Positions 19,029 through 29,827 are shown, counted from the first letter of the stretch. The stretch is DNA of 64,000 bases from Pseudomonas mosselii (GCF_003205295.1 NZ_QJRP01000007.1:186001-250000), one strand, 5' to 3'. Notes: a model not told the origin generated them from the letters alone. Made by a program: numbers and translations.

Positions 19029-20140
19029 TCAAGGTTCTGCATTTTTTCAAGACCTATTACCCTGAAACCATGGGGGGGATCGAGCAGGTCATCTATCAAA
19101 TTGCTGAAGGCGGGGCACGGTACGGCCTTCAGTCAGAAGTCTTGTATCTGAGCGAGCGAGGGGCCGCTCGCAACGAAACGATTGGGCATCATCTTACGCA
19201 TCGTTCGAAGCTGGACCTGCACTTGGCTTCTACCGGGTTCTCATTGTCTGCGTTCGCCGATTTTGTCCAACTGGCTGAACAGGCCGATATTGTGCACTAC
19301 CATTTTCCCTGGCCCTACATGGATCTCGTGCATTTTGCCAGCCGTATTCAGAAGCCAACGGTGGTCAGCTATCACGCCGACATCGTTAAGCAGAAATGGT
19401 TGTTCAAGCTTTACCAGCCACTCATGCAAAGATTTCTGAATAGTGTCGATCGGGTTGTAGCCTCGTCACCTAATTATGCTGAAAGCAGCACTGTTCTTTG
19501 CCGTTACAAGAGTAAACTCAGTGTCATTCCTTATGGCCTAGACCGTGCCACTTATCCACAGCCTGCTGAGTCAACAATACGGCGTTGGCGTCACACTTTT
19601 GGTGAGCGCTGGTTCTTGTTTGTTGGTGCGCTTCGTTACTACAAAGGCTTGGATTACTTGCTGGAGGCCGCTGCGGCTACGGGGCTGCCGGTCGTAATTC
19701 TTGGCGGTGGATATCAAGAGCTGGAGCTCAAGGCGAAGGCTCAAGCGCTGGGCTTGCAGAACGTCCATTTCCTTGGAGGTCTACCTGATGAAGATAAGGT
19801 GGCTTTGCTGCAGCTTTGCTATGCCTTCGTTTTTCCCTCTCACCTGCGTTCCGAGTCTTTTGGTATTTCTCTGCTTGAGGCTGCCATGTTTGGTAAACCC
19901 ATGATTTCCTGTGAAATGGGCTGTGGCACAACGTTCATCAATATTGCAGACAAGACCGGGCTTGTGGTGGAGCCGGCTGACGCTGCGGCGCTGGGTCGTG
20001 CCATGAGCGAGCTATGGAATGATCCTGCACGCGCTGCGGTCATGGGCGCCCAGGCCGCACTACGCTATGAACAGGTATTTACCGCCGATGCCATGGTCGC
20101 GTCGTATGCTGCCTTGTACCGTGAGTTGATGCAAAGCTAG
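19025..20140 (+). CDS. wbpZ: Family 4 glycosyltransferase, WbpZ-like
   Basis: 371 residues, GT-B fold. The N-terminal glycine-rich turn is YPETMGGIEQVIYQI, the second domain starts at FLFVGALRYYKGLDYLLEA, and the E-x7-E site lies in HLRSESFGISLLEAAMFGKP. WbpZ enzymes add the first D-rhamnose to the GlcNAc-lipid primer. It is the last gene of the rightward GDP-rhamnose operon; about 390 gene-free bases follow. No initiating GlcNAc-1-phosphate transferase (WbpL/WecA) lies beside it, so the primer enzyme must be encoded elsewhere. Confidence 0.78.
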   Translation: MIKVLHFFKTYYPETMGGIEQVIYQIAEGGARYGLQSEVLYLSERGAARNETIGHHLTHRSKLDLHLASTGFSLSAFADFVQLAEQADIVHYHFPWPYMDLVHFASRIQKPTVVSYHADIVKQKWLFKLYQPLMQRFLNSVDRVVASSPNYAESSTVLCRYKSKLSVIPYGLDRATYPQPAESTIRRWRHTFGERWFLFVGALRYYKGLDYLLEAAAATGLPVVILGGGYQELELKAKAQALGLQNVHFLGGLPDEDKVALLQLCYAFVFPSHLRSESFGISLLEAAMFGKPMISCEMGCGTTFINIADKTGLVVEPADAAALGRAMSELWNDPARAAVMGAQAALRYEQVFTADAMVASYAALYRELMQS

Positions 20141-20529
20141 TTGTGTTTTCGTGGCTCCGTATTTAGCGCTTTCGGTAATAAAAATATCGGGGAGCTTTCT
20201 GTGCTTTGCATTGAATTAACAGCCACTTCTCTTGCAACTCATCGCGTTCGCATAAGCGAACGCTAGCGGGCAGGCGGCCAAAAGCCGAACGTTATCCCGA
20301 CATCTGCCCCTTCCATGCAGTTGTTTTTTTTCCTTTCACTACCATTACCGTGTATGATGCGTCGCAGTTTCGAGTGCAGGCATTTCGCCATCACTATGGT
20401 GCTACTTGTTGCTGCTGATTCTCATTAGTATCTGTATTGTCAGAGCAGTGCTAACGCCTGTAGGGACGAAACGTTTCATTCAAATGGACACCGCGCAAAC
20501 CAGTAGCGCAAAAATGGACGAGTGATTCA
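20141..20529. other. Gene-free stretch after the rhamnan operon, with hairpin and T-rich patch
   Basis: 389 bases without a credible gene. It contains a perfect 8-bp hairpin (listed at 20244-20263), a T-rich tract at 20321-20337 and an extended -10-like TGTATGAT at 20351-20358 without a matching -35 box at normal spacing. The rightward membrane-protein gene at 20530 is probably transcribed from here. In other P. putida-group strains this place holds wbpV/wbpL/wbpM-type genes (recalled, not checked); none is visible. Confidence 0.45.
20244..20263 (+). terminator. Perfect hairpin downstream of the rhamnan operon
   Basis: GCGTTCGC-ATAA-GCGAACGC, an 8-bp stem with a 4-base loop, 104 bases after the last transferase. 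No T-run follows, so it may end or protect the transcript but is not a textbook intrinsic terminator. Confidence 0.35.
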
Positions 20530-21312
20530 ATGATGTCGAAGTGGCTGTTGAAGGCCCCCTACCTGAGGGTCTCCGTTGTATTCGTAGTGGCGTTGTACGT
20601 GCTATGCGCTGTTGATAACTACACCTGGGTCGAGTCCTCGGCCTTGAAATGGTGCGTCACCGAGCAAATTCTGAGCACCAACGAAGACTCCTTCCTCGAG
20701 GTACTGTCCGCGCTCCTTTGGGCCATGGCATTCGGTGTTTTCTGCAGCCTGTTCATGCGATCCCGCTCTGTCGTGGAGCGCTGCTGGCTGGCACTCTATG
20801 CCGCAGTGAGTCTGTTCGCGTTCGGTGAGGAAACCAGCTGGGGCTACCACTGGTTCAACTATGCCGATGCAGTGCCGCTCCTGACCTCGCACAATGCCCA
20901 GGGCGAGACGAACCTACATAACATCAACGTGGCGGAAATCCTGGGAGTCAGTAGTGAGGCGACCTACTACTACTATCTGGAAAATGTTTCGCACCTGCTC
21001 AACCCGCTGTTTTATCTGTTCCTGTCTGGTCTTTGGTTGGGGCTGCCGCTGGTGAAAATGTCGGGCGCGTTCAAGTCCATGAGTCTCCTGCGCGAGATGC
21101 CTGTCGCCAGCGTTGGTTTCCTCTCGTTCTTCCTCATTCATTCGGTACTCTTCATCGTTGTCGATGTGGCCCTGTTCAACGTGGGCTTTATCTACGAGAT
21201 GTTCATCGCGCTGGCTGCGGTACTGGTTGGGCTCGACATCACTCGAACTCACGCAAGGCTCGATACTCTTGAGCTTCGGGACCCGGCCTTGACCGGTGCG
21301 GCTGTGCGATAA
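20530..21312 (+). CDS. Uncharacterised polytopic membrane protein with EETSWG and QGETNLHN motifs
   Basis: 260 residues with six or so hydrophobic segments (residues about 12-28, 55-75, 84-98, 153-175, 193-215, 218-236). Two polar motifs sit between membrane segments: EETSWG at 100-105 and NAQGETNLHN at 122-131. I recall this Glu-Glu-Ser/Thr-Trp-Gly plus Asn-Leu-His-Asn signature from unnamed bacterial membrane proteins, with no known function; acidic and His residues near the membrane suggest a metal or an enzyme site. It follows the O-antigen operon on the same strand but 390 bases away, so a link to LPS is only positional. Two adjacent ATG codons (20530, 20533) are possible starts and the ribosome-binding site is poor. 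Confidence 0.65.
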   Translation: MMSKWLLKAPYLRVSVVFVVALYVLCAVDNYTWVESSALKWCVTEQILSTNEDSFLEVLSALLWAMAFGVFCSLFMRSRSVVERCWLALYAAVSLFAFGEETSWGYHWFNYADAVPLLTSHNAQGETNLHNINVAEILGVSSEATYYYYLENVSHLLNPLFYLFLSGLWLGLPLVKMSGAFKSMSLLREMPVASVGFLSFFLIHSVLFIVVDVALFNVGFIYEMFIALAAVLVGLDITRTHARLDTLELRDPALTGAAVR

Positions 21313-21666
21313 ACCTGGTTACAAGTCGCTGAGGTTTCACCGTGCTCGCCAGCGGTCCTGCAAGCGCTTATAGCCTTTGCAGAGCCCTGTGGTCGTGGGA
21401 AAAGGGGCGTTGAAAGTTGGTGTGCTGGTAGTCAGTTGTTTCCCTGTAATGGGGAGGAAAGAAAAACTCAACTGTGTAGGAAGTGGCAGCTTCGGCAGTC
21501 GGTTCTTTGCTTTGATGCCCAACCAGCATGGGTTTGCCTGGTGAACCAAACCTTCAACAACGTCGGATTTTGCAATACTTGTCGCATCGCACGCGTAATC
21601 ACCCCTTGCTAGCTTAATCACGCAGCTACGGAAACGCTGCCTACCCATTGAGCCAAAGGAGTGAAC
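21313..21666. other. Gene-free stretch upstream of the comEA-like gene
   Basis: 354 bases. I see no reading frame with coding character and no clear promoter boxes or terminator. AGGAG at 21657-21661 at the right end is the ribosome-binding site of the next gene. Confidence 0.45.
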
Positions 21667-22005
21667 ATGATGCGCAATATTGTCCTTTCCCACCTACTGC
21701 TTCCGCTATTTGCAAGCCTGGCTTTTTCCGCCACCGCTGCGCCTGCGGTAACGCCTGTCGACCCCACGCCGGTGGTGGCGACTGGTCTGGCCACCCCCAC
21801 CCAATCCGCAAAGCTGAACCTCAACAACGCAGACGCCGCTACCCTGCAAAAAGCGCTCAACGGCATCGGCAAAACCAAGGCCGAGGCCATCGTGCAGTAT
21901 CGCGAGACGCACGGACCATTTGCCAGCGTGGATGAATTACTGGAGATTCCCGGTATTGGCAACGCATTGCTGGAACGCAATCGTGAAAGATTGACGGTCG
22001 AGTAG
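21667..22005 (+). CDS. ComEA-family helix-hairpin-helix protein
   Basis: 112 residues: a signal peptide (hydrophobic run then AFSATAAPA) and a C-terminal double helix-hairpin-helix domain (LNLNNADAATLQKALNGIG and VDELLEIPGIGNALLERN). ComEA-type proteins bind incoming DNA in the periplasm during natural transformation; short versions like this are widespread in Pseudomonas, where the role is less tested. Start choice: AGGAG at 21657-21661 sits 5 bases from the ATG at 21667 and 8 bases from the ATG at 21670; a GTG at 21661 is inside the Shine-Dalgarno itself and is rejected. A stem of 8 bp (CGGCCGAT/ATCGGCCG, 22023-22043) follows the stop and may end the transcript. Confidence 0.85.
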   Translation: MMRNIVLSHLLLPLFASLAFSATAAPAVTPVDPTPVVATGLATPTQSAKLNLNNADAATLQKALNGIGKTKAEAIVQYRETHGPFASVDELLEIPGIGNALLERNRERLTVE

Positions 22006-22057
22006 CTTCAAGCAGATCAAGCCGGCCGATCTTGCATCGGCCGACCTCCAGGGGATT

Positions 22058-22225
22058 TCAGCGATCCTGCGCATCCTTGGCATCAGCCTCGGCATTGCGC
22101 TCATGCACTTTCTTCAACTGCTCCTCGGTCAACGGCAACTTCTTCGCCGTGTCCCGCAGCATCATCAACCCGCCGACAATCGACCCGAGAGCAACAAGCA
22201 GTATCAACCAGGCATACCAAGGCAT
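22058..22225 (-). CDS. Small single-span membrane protein (DUF2897-like)
   Basis: 55 residues from the ATG at 22225, chosen because AGGAG lies seven bases upstream; a longer frame to 22297 has no such site. One membrane helix (MPWYAWLILLVALGSIVGGL) is followed by a charged, Lys/Glu-rich cytoplasmic tail (KKLPLTEEQLKKVHERNAEA). It resembles the DUF2897 proteins found next to pyrF in pseudomonads. Function is unknown. It is convergent with the comEA-like gene and divergent from pyrF. Confidence 0.75.
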   Translation of the reverse strand: MPWYAWLILLVALGSIVGGLMMLRDTAKKLPLTEEQLKKVHERNAEADAKDAQDR

Positions 22226-22407
22226 CGAGATTCTCCTGAAAGCGTGTAGGGCACCGCTTACATGGCATTCGAGCCATTGCCGCAGCCGTTGGTTCAATTA
22301 TAGGAGTCGCCCGCGGCCGGGCCAATTCTCATGACCCACGGCCCCCAAACCCCGCGCCACTTCGTTTACAATGCGCGCCGTTTACGACTTGCCAAGAGAC
22401 CCTGCCC

Positions 22408-23109
22408 ATGTCCGCCTGCCAGACGCCCCTGATCGTCGCCCTGGATTTCCCCACCCGTGACGCCGCCCTGAAGCTGGCCGACCAGCTCGATCCCGCCCTG
22501 TGCCGGGTCAAGGTGGGCAAGGAACTGTTCACCAGCAGCGCCTCAGGCATCGTCGAGACCCTGTGCAGCAAGGGTTTCGAAGTGTTCCTCGACCTCAAGT
22601 TCCACGATATCCCCAACACCACTGCCATGGCGGTCAAGGCCGCGGCCGAGATGGGCGTATGGATGGTCAACGTGCACTGCTCCGGTGGCCTGCGCATGAT
22701 GTCGGCCTGCCGTGAAGAGCTGGCCAAGCGCAGTGGCCCGCAGCCGCTGCTGATCGGCGTGACCGTGCTGACCAGCATGGAGCGCGAGGACCTGGCCGGC
22801 ATCGGCCTGGATGTCGACCCGCAGGAGCAGGTGCTGCGCCTGGCGGCGCTGGCGCAGAAGGCCGGCATGGACGGCCTGGTGTGCTCGGCACTGGAAGCGC
22901 CGGCACTGAAGGCGGCGCATCCGTCGTTGCAGCTGGTGACCCCGGGTATTCGCCCGGCGGGCAGTGCCCAGGATGATCAGCGCCGGATCCTGACCCCGCG
23001 TCAGGCGCTGGACGCCGGTTCTGATTACCTGGTGATCGGGCGTCCGATCAGCCAGGCGGCGGATCCGGCCAAGGCGCTGGCTGCTGTGGTGGCTGAAATT
23101 CGCGGCTGA
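22408..23109 (+). CDS. pyrF: Orotidine 5'-phosphate decarboxylase
   Basis: 233 residues, full length. The TIM-barrel starts [11 protein letters not shown], and the catalytic Asp-x-Lys-x2-Asp is in [10 protein letters not shown]. The phosphate-binding C-terminal PGIRPAG and the closing VIGRPI are present. It makes UMP from OMP, the last step of de novo pyrimidine synthesis. The gene stands alone on its strand, and a perfect 13-bp hairpin follows 10 bases after the stop. Confidence 0.97.
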   Translation: MSACQTPLIVALDFPTRDAALKLADQLDPALCRVKVGKELFTSSASGIVETLCSKGFEVFLDLKFHDIPNTTAMAVKAAAEMGVWMVNVHCSGGLRMMSACREELAKRSGPQPLLIGVTVLTSMEREDLAGIGLDVDPQEQVLRLAALAQKAGMDGLVCSALEAPALKAAHPSLQLVTPGIRPAGSAQDDQRRILTPRQALDAGSDYLVIGRPISQAADPAKALAAVVAEIRG

Positions 23110-23119
23110 TCCGAGAGAC

Positions 23120-23147
23120 TGTGGGAGCGGGCAAGCCCGCTCCCACA
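23120..23147. repeat. REP-type palindrome acting as convergent hairpin after pyrF
   Basis: TGTGGGAGCGGGC-AA-GCCCGCTCCCACA is a perfect 13-bp stem with a 2-base centre. It lies between the convergent ends of pyrF and the oxidoreductase gene and belongs to the GGGAGCGGGC..GCCCGCTCCC repeat family seen elsewhere in the window. It may stop transcription from both sides, though there is no T-run. Confidence 0.8.
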
Positions 23148-23181
23148 CAATCTGTCTGCGCGCGAGCGCAGACCGCAATGA

Positions 23182-24183
23182 TCAGACCTTCAGCACCAGC
23201 TTGCCGAAATTCTCCCCGCTGAACAGCTTGAGCAGCGTCTCGGGGAAGGTCTCCAGGCCCTCCACCACATCCTCCTTGCTCTTCACCTTGCCGCTGGCCA
23301 GCCAGCCGGCCATTTCCTGCGCGGCCTTGCCGTACTCCTTGACGTAGTCCATCACCACGAAACCTTCCATGCGCGCACGGTTGACCAGCAGCGACAGGTA
23401 GTTGGCCGGGCCCTTGACCGCTTCCTTGTTGTTGTACTGGCTGATGGCGCCGCAGATCACCACACGGGCCTTGAAGTTCAGGCGCGACAGCACGGCATCG
23501 AGGATATCGCCGCCGACGTTGTCGAAGTACACATCCACGCCATTGGGGCATTCACGCTTGAGACCGGCCAGCACATCCTCGGCCTTGTAGTCGATGACCC
23601 CGTCGAAGCCCAGTTCGTCCAGCAGGTACTTGCACTTCTGCGCGCCACCGGCGATGCCCACCACGCGGCAGCCCTTGAGCTTGGCGATCTGCCCGGCAAT
23701 GCTGCCGACCGCGCCGGCGGCACCCGAGATCACCACGGTTTCGCCGGCCTTGGGTTGGCCGACATCGAGCAGGGCGAAGTAGGCGGTCATGCCGGTCATG
23801 CCCAGGGCGGACAGGTAGCGGGGCAGGGGCGCCAGGCGTGGATCGATCCGGTGCAGGCCCTGGGGTTCGCCGGTGAAGTAATCCTGCACGCCAAGGGCAC
23901 CGCTGACATGGTCACCGGGCTTGTAGTCCGGGTGCTTGGAGCTGACCACCTCGCCGACGCCGAGGGCGCGCATGACCTGGCCCAGCCCCACGGGCGGGAT
24001 GTACGACTTGCCTTCGTTCATCCAGCCGCGCATGGCCGGATCCAGCGACAGGTAGAGGTTCTTCACCAGTACCTGGCCTTCCCCCGGCTCGCTGGCGGGC
24101 ACCTGCTCGTAGGTGAAGTCGTCACGACGCACGGCGCCGACCGGGCGCTTGGTCAGCAGGAAACGGCGGTTGGTGTGGGGCAT
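23182..24183 (-). CDS. NADP-dependent medium-chain oxidoreductase (CurA-like)
   Basis: 333 residues from the ATG at 24183, which has AGGAG eight bases upstream; a longer frame to 24330 is without support. The GroES-like N-terminal part contains LSLDPAMRGWMN, and the Rossmann motif is VVISGAAGAVGSIAGQIAKL near residues 150-170. The zinc ligands of alcohol dehydrogenases are absent, as in the leukotriene-B4/prostaglandin reductase branch (YncB/CurA). Those enzymes reduce double bonds of alpha,beta-unsaturated ketones with NADPH. The natural substrate is not evident. Confidence 0.88.
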   Translation of the reverse strand: MPHTNRRFLLTKRPVGAVRRDDFTYEQVPASEPGEGQVLVKNLYLSLDPAMRGWMNEGKSYIPPVGLGQVMRALGVGEVVSSKHPDYKPGDHVSGALGVQDYFTGEPQGLHRIDPRLAPLPRYLSALGMTGMTAYFALLDVGQPKAGETVVISGAAGAVGSIAGQIAKLKGCRVVGIAGGAQKCKYLLDELGFDGVIDYKAEDVLAGLKRECPNGVDVYFDNVGGDILDAVLSRLNFKARVVICGAISQYNNKEAVKGPANYLSLLVNRARMEGFVVMDYVKEYGKAAQEMAGWLASGKVKSKEDVVEGLETFPETLLKLFSGENFGKLVLKV

Positions 24184-24359
24184 GGCGGGTTCTCCTGAAC
24201 GAGTGTGAGGGGCTGATGATCGGCGGGTTGAATGGGCCGCGTCACGCAAGATCACCGCGAACGATAGTAGTCCAACCGTGTCCTTGATGATGCTGCCCAG
24301 CCCGGCGGTGCCCTGACTAGACTCAGCCACGACTTCCCATCCTTTTGCAGGAGCCAGTG

Positions 24360-25121
<762 letters not shown>

Positions 25122-26345
25122 CCGAGGTTATCCACAGGGTCAGTGCCACGGCTGCGCAGCCGAGCAGCAATACGCCGCCGAAGGCGATCAGCGCCAGTCG
25201 CGAGCCGAGCCGGTCACTGAGCAATCCGGTAACGATCACCGGCAGGCTGAATCCCAGGTAGGCGAGCAGGAAGAACCCGGCACTGGCCCGGGTCTTCTCG
25301 CTGCCGGCCAGCGCGTTCACCGCCGCCAGCCCGCCCAGGTAGATGAAGCCATAGCAGGCGCTGCTTGCGGCCACGGCGCCCAACAGCACACCCAGCAGAT
25401 TGCCCCTGTCGGCCCCCCAGGCCAGTAGCGCGTAGCTGCACGGCAGGATCAGCAGCCCCAGCAAGGTCGCCTGTGCACTGGCCAGGCGCCGGGCCAGCGG
25501 CTGGAACAGCAAGCCGCAGCTGATCACGCAGAAGGTCGAGAACCCCGACCAGGCGCTCAGCCCGTGCTGGCGCAGGATCCCTGGCAGCAGGGCGATCACC
25601 AGCCCGACACAAGCCCAGGCCAGCAGGATCGCCAGGCCATAGGCCAGGCTGCCGGCGGGGTAGCAGGGCAGGCGCAGCATGGCGCTGTGCTGCGCCGGGC
25701 GAGGGTCGGGCAGGCGCCATACCAGCAGTAGCGCGACGGCGGCCAGCGCCAGCTGCAGGTGGAAACTGCCGGGGGTGAGGGTCGGCCCGCTCAGCAGGAA
25801 CAGGCTGGTCAGTGCCGCGCCCAGGCCGAAACCGAGCGACGTGCTGGCGGTGACCCAGGTGGCGGCGCGGCCACTGGCATCCGGCGCCATCAGTTCGCTC
25901 ATGTAGGCGGTGGCGGTGGCCGAGGCAAGGCCTGTGCCCAGCCCCAGGAACAGGCGCGCCAGGCCCAGCATCTGCAGGCTCGGCGCCAGCAGCATGAGCA
26001 GCGTGGCGACCATCGACAGGGCCAGCGCGACCAGGATCAGCGGGCGTCGGCCCAACCGGTCGGCCAGGCCGCCGAGGGCCAACAGCACCGGCAGCACGCC
26101 GAGCACATAGCCGGAGAAGGCCACGGCGGTCGCCGCCGCGCCTTGCCCGGACAGATCGGCGTAGGTGATATACAGCGGGGCCTGCAGGTTCACCGCCAGG
26201 GTGATCAGGCACAGGGCGAAAGCCAGCAGGGCTGGGGCTTGACGAGTGGGCATCGGGACGGATCCGCAAGACAGTGACAGTGGTGGCAGCATCGGCCTTC
26301 GAAGCTGTGCTCGCCAAGGCACACCCGCGGGGCATTTATGCTTAA

Positions 26346-26363
26346 CTGTTTGCCTGAAAACAG
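26346..26363. promoter_or_regulatory. Inverted repeat in the MFS/MocR divergent promoter, candidate operator
   Basis: CTGTTT-GCCTGA-AAACAG, a perfect 6-bp inverted repeat with a 6-base centre, ends 12 bases before the regulator's ATG. Its position would allow the regulator to control itself and the divergent transporter. Assignment is by position only. Confidence 0.4.
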
Positions 26364-26375
26364 CGAACACTTGCC

Positions 26376-27773
26376 ATGCATTTTCATCTTGATCGTGACC
26401 TTTCCATCCCTTTGGTCCAGCAACTGACCGAGCACCTGCAGGCCTGGATCGAACAGCAGCGCCTGCGTCCCGGTGCACGCCTGCCGTCGATCCGCGCGCT
26501 GGCCAAGGCGCAGTCGGTAAGCGCCTCGTGCGTGATCGAGGCCTACGACCGCCTGGCGGCCAACGGCTGGCTGGAGGCGCGACATGGTGCGGGCTTCTTC
26601 GTCGCCGAGCGCAAGCCGGGCCTGCGGCCCGACCCCGGTGAGCCCTGGGGCGAGGCAATCGACGGCAGTTGGCGGCAGTTTCGCGAAGGGCATGAACAAT
26701 TGCTCAAGCTCGGCTGCGGCTGGCTGCCGGTGGCTTGGCGCGCCGAAGCCGAACTGGCCCAGGCCATCCGCCAGGTCAGCCGCGGCGCGCCCGAGGCGCT
26801 GTTCGACTACTGCCCGCCCCAGGGCCTGGCCAGCCTGCGCCTGCAACTGCACAAGGGGCTGGCGCGCCTGGATATCGTCGCCGAGCCGGAGCGGATCGTC
26901 ACCACCCAGGGCGCCAGCCATGCCCTCGACCTGCTGGTGCGAACCTTGTTGAAGCCGGGGGACACGGTGCTGGTGGAGCGCCCCGGCTACTACAACCTGT
27001 ACAACTTGCTGCGCCTGCACGGTGTGCACATGCTCGAGGTGCCGCGCACCGCCACTGGCCCGGACCTGGTGGTGCTCGAGCAGTTGCTGGCCGAGCACCA
27101 GCCCCGTTGCCTGTTCATCAACAGCCTGTACCAGAACCCGACCGGCACCAGCCTGACACCCAAGGTCGCCTACCGCCTGCTGGAGCTGGCTCGTGAGCAT
27201 GACCTGCGGATCGTCGAGGACGATCTGTACGCGGACTTCCAGGACGGCCCGGCCACGCGCCTGGCGACCCTCGACAGCGAACAGCGGGTGATCTACCTGG
27301 GCAGCTTCTCCAAGACCCTCAGCAGTTCGTTGCGGGTTGGCTACCTGGTGGCCGACCCACCTTTGATCGCGCGCCTGGCCGAACTGAAGATGGTTGCCGG
27401 CATTGGCACCTCACGCTTCGCCGAGCAGGTGGTCGGACAGATGCTCGCCAATGGTGGCTACCGCAAGAGTGTGCAGCGCCTGCGGTTGCGCTTGGGTCAG
27501 CACCGGGCGAGGACCCTGGGGCAGCTGGAGGCCTGCGGCTGGGAGGTGTTCTGCGAGCCGGTTGGTGGCATGTTCGTCTGGGCCCGGGTGCCCGGGCGCG
27601 ACTTTGCCGAGCTGGAGCGGCTGGCGCTGGAGCATGCGGTGCTGCTCACCCCGGGCAGCGCCTTCGATCCGCAGGGGCGGGCCAGTGACTGGCTGCGCAT
27701 CAATGTCGCCTATGGGCAGGATTCACGGGCCCAGGCGTTCTTCCGGCATGCGGGGCGACCTCCGGCGGTCTGA
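26376..27773 (+). CDS. MocR/PdxR-type transcriptional regulator (GntR winged helix + aminotransferase domain)
   Basis: 465 residues. A GntR winged helix occupies residues about 1-72 (PLVQQLTEHLQAWIEQQRL, ARLPSIRALAKAQSVSASCV). A fold type I aminotransferase domain spans about 100-465 with the PLP lysine in LGSFSKTLSSSLRVGYL. Such regulators sense PLP, an amino acid or a related effector. The divergent MFS gene is the likely target. The ATG at 26376 has no Shine-Dalgarno in front (AACACTTGCC), so it may be translated from a leaderless or poorly initiated message. The start is fixed by the family N-terminus. Confidence 0.9.
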   Translation: MHFHLDRDLSIPLVQQLTEHLQAWIEQQRLRPGARLPSIRALAKAQSVSASCVIEAYDRLAANGWLEARHGAGFFVAERKPGLRPDPGEPWGEAIDGSWRQFREGHEQLLKLGCGWLPVAWRAEAELAQAIRQVSRGAPEALFDYCPPQGLASLRLQLHKGLARLDIVAEPERIVTTQGASHALDLLVRTLLKPGDTVLVERPGYYNLYNLLRLHGVHMLEVPRTATGPDLVVLEQLLAEHQPRCLFINSLYQNPTGTSLTPKVAYRLLELAREHDLRIVEDDLYADFQDGPATRLATLDSEQRVIYLGSFSKTLSSSLRVGYLVADPPLIARLAELKMVAGIGTSRFAEQVVGQMLANGGYRKSVQRLRLRLGQHRARTLGQLEACGWEVFCEPVGGMFVWARVPGRDFAELERLALEHAVLLTPGSAFDPQGRASDWLRINVAYGQDSRAQAFFRHAGRPPAV

Positions 27774-27886
27774 AAGCGACATGCTCATAGCTAAATGACA
27801 CCATTCGCGCACGCGGCCCTTGTGACGAGGTCGGCGCCATTGCCACTCTTGCTGTTGGCAGAGGGCCAAAGGCGAGGAGGGTGGTG

Positions 27887-29827
27887 ATGACAGCGACCAA
27901 GCACGGTGTATTGGCCAACCTGGGCATGGCGCGCAAGCTGGGCCTGGGTTTCGCCCTGGTGTTGCTGCTCACCCTGGTGGTGGCCGCCATCGGTGTGTAC
28001 GCCCTGGCCAACGTCGGCCAGCGCTTCGACGGGCTGCGGCAGATGGCCCAGTTCAATACCGACCTGTTGAAGCTGCGCCAGCACGAACAGGCCTTCGCCC
28101 TGCGCTCGGACGTCAAGGAGGCCGATGCCCTGCGTACTGGCTTGCAGGGGCTAGTGGAGCGGGCCCGCGCGGTGCCAGCGCTGTCTTGGGCCGAGGCCGA
28201 CCTTAACGCCTACGGGCAGGCCTTCGACCAGTTCGTCCAGGCTGTGCAGGCCAAGGAGCTGGCACTGGACATGGCCAGCTGGTCGGTGTCGAGCGTGGCC
28301 AATAACCTCGATGTGCTGCAGGCCGGCCTGGTCGATGACGGCACCTACACCCTCAAGCAGTCCCAGGGCCAGCAAGGCAGCGAGTTCCTCGAGCAGGCCG
28401 GGCAGGTGGCGCAGGTATCGCGGTTGATGTTGCAGGCCATGGACGAGGCCCGGGTGCGCCTGGAGCAGAGCCGCAAGGGCGGCGAGGCTGTTGCCGAGGG
28501 GCGCATCGCCCAGACGGTGGAGGCGGGCAGCCTGGTGGAGCAGCTCAGGTCGGCAGTCACCGACGCCGGCTACCAGAGCGTGCTGGGCGAAGTGGCCGGG
28601 CATATCGCCAGTTTCTCCGAGAAACTCAACGAGTACACCGACCTGCTGGGCCAGGAGCGGGGGATCAAGGATCAGTTGCAGGCCCGGGCCGAGCAGGTCA
28701 CCACGCGGGTCGACCAGGCCTACCTCGCCCAGGAGCAGGCCATGCAGGCGGAGCTTGCGCGCAACACCGTGGCCATCGCCGCGGCCACGGCCCTGGCGCT
28801 GCTGGTGGGCGTGCTGGCGGCCTGGTTGATCACTCGTGCCGTGGTCGCGCCGCTCAAGCGTGTTATCAGCCGTGCCCGGCGGATTGCCGCGGGTGAGCTG
28901 GGTATCGAGGCCGAGTCGCCGCGTGCCGACGAAGTCGGTCAGCTGCTGCAGGCCATGCAGCAGATGGCCGAGGGGCTGTCTGGCATCGTCAGTGGCCTGC
29001 AGCAGGGCATCGATCAGCTGGCCGGCAGCGCCCAGGCCTTGTCGGCGGTCACCGAGCAGACCAACCGCGAAGTGGGCAGCCAGAAGGATGAGACCGAGCA
29101 GGTGGCCACTGCCATGCAGCAGATGACCGCGACTGTTCACGATGTGGCGCGCAACGCCGAGCAGGCGGCCCAGGCGGCCCAGGATGCCGACGACAAGGTC
29201 GAGTCGGGGCAGCAGGTGGTGCGCCAGAGCATGGAGCGCATCGAGCAGCTGGCGCTGGCGGCCGAGACCGCCAGCAGCGGCATCGACAGCCTCAGCGCCG
29301 AGATCCATACCATCGGTGATGTGCTGGAGGTGATCAAGAGCGTGGCCGAACAGACCAACCTGCTGGCGCTCAACGCGGCGATCGAGGCGGCCCGTGCCGG
29401 CGAGCAGGGCCGTGGCTTCGCCGTGGTGGCCGACGAGGTGCGCGCCCTGGCCCGGCGCACCCGGCAGTCCACCGAGGAGATCGAGCGGCTGGTCGCCAGC
29501 CTGCGTGGCAACGCCCAGCAGTCGGTGACGCAGATCCGTGGCAGCACCGAGCTGGTGCGCCTGGCGGTGGCCGACACGCTGCAGACCGAGAGCGCCCTGG
29601 GCAGCATCGCCGCGGCGGTGTCGTTGATCCAGCAGATGAACCAGCAGATCGCCGCGGCGGCCGAGCAGCAGAGCTCGGTGGCCGAGGAGATCAGCCGCAG
29701 CATTACGCAGATCCGTGGCAGTGCCGACCAGGCGGCGCTGGCGATGGAGGACAATGCCCGCTCAAGCGTCGAGCTGGCGCAGCTGGGCAGTGACCTGAAG
29801 GGGATGGTTGGTCACTTCAGGCTGTAA
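27887..29827 (+). CDS. Methyl-accepting chemotaxis protein with large helical sensor domain
   Basis: 646 residues from the ATG at 27887, six bases after AGGAGG. TM1 is at about 18-38. The periplasmic sensor of about 240 residues is all-helical with Ala/Gln/Leu-rich helices, resembling the HBM sensors of McpS-type receptors, which bind organic acids. TM2 is at about 283-305, followed by a HAMP domain. The cytoplasmic tip is [20 protein letters not shown] and then [15 protein letters not shown]. The conserved Glu/Gln methylation segments flank it. It lacks the C-terminal NWETF-type CheR pentapeptide, ending MVGHFRL. The ligand cannot be read from sequence. Confidence 0.93.
   Translation: MTATKHGVLANLGMARKLGLGFALVLLLTLVVAAIGVYALANVGQRFDGLRQMAQFNTDLLKLRQHEQAFALRSDVKEADALRTGLQGLVERARAVPALSWAEADLNAYGQAFDQFVQAVQAKELALDMASWSVSSVANNLDVLQAGLVDDGTYTLKQSQGQQGSEFLEQAGQVAQVSRLMLQAMDEARVRLEQSRKGGEAVAEGRIAQTVEAGSLVEQLRSAVTDAGYQSVLGEVAGHIASFSEKLNEYTDLLGQERGIKDQLQARAEQVTTRVDQAYLAQEQAMQAELARNTVAIAAATALALLVGVLAAWLITRAVVAPLKRVISRARRIAAGELGIEAESPRADEVGQLLQAMQQMAEGLSGIVSGLQQGIDQLAGSAQALSAVTEQTNREVGSQKDETEQVATAMQQMTATVHDVARNAEQAAQAAQDADDKVESGQQVVRQSMERIEQLALAAETASSGIDSLSAEIHTIGDVLEVIKSVAEQTNLLALNAAIEAARAGEQGRGFAVVADEVRALARRTRQSTEEIERLVASLRGNAQQSVTQIRGSTELVRLAVADTLQTESALGSIAAAVSLIQQMNQQIAAAAEQQSSVAEEISRSITQIRGSADQAALAMEDNARSSVELAQLGSDLKGMVGHFRL

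Noticed and set aside
20484..20525. A 13-codon frame (MDTAQTSSAKMDE) just before the membrane-protein gene, possible leader peptide
   Set aside because: No ribosome-binding site, no codon run that suggests attenuation and no terminator/antiterminator pair after it.
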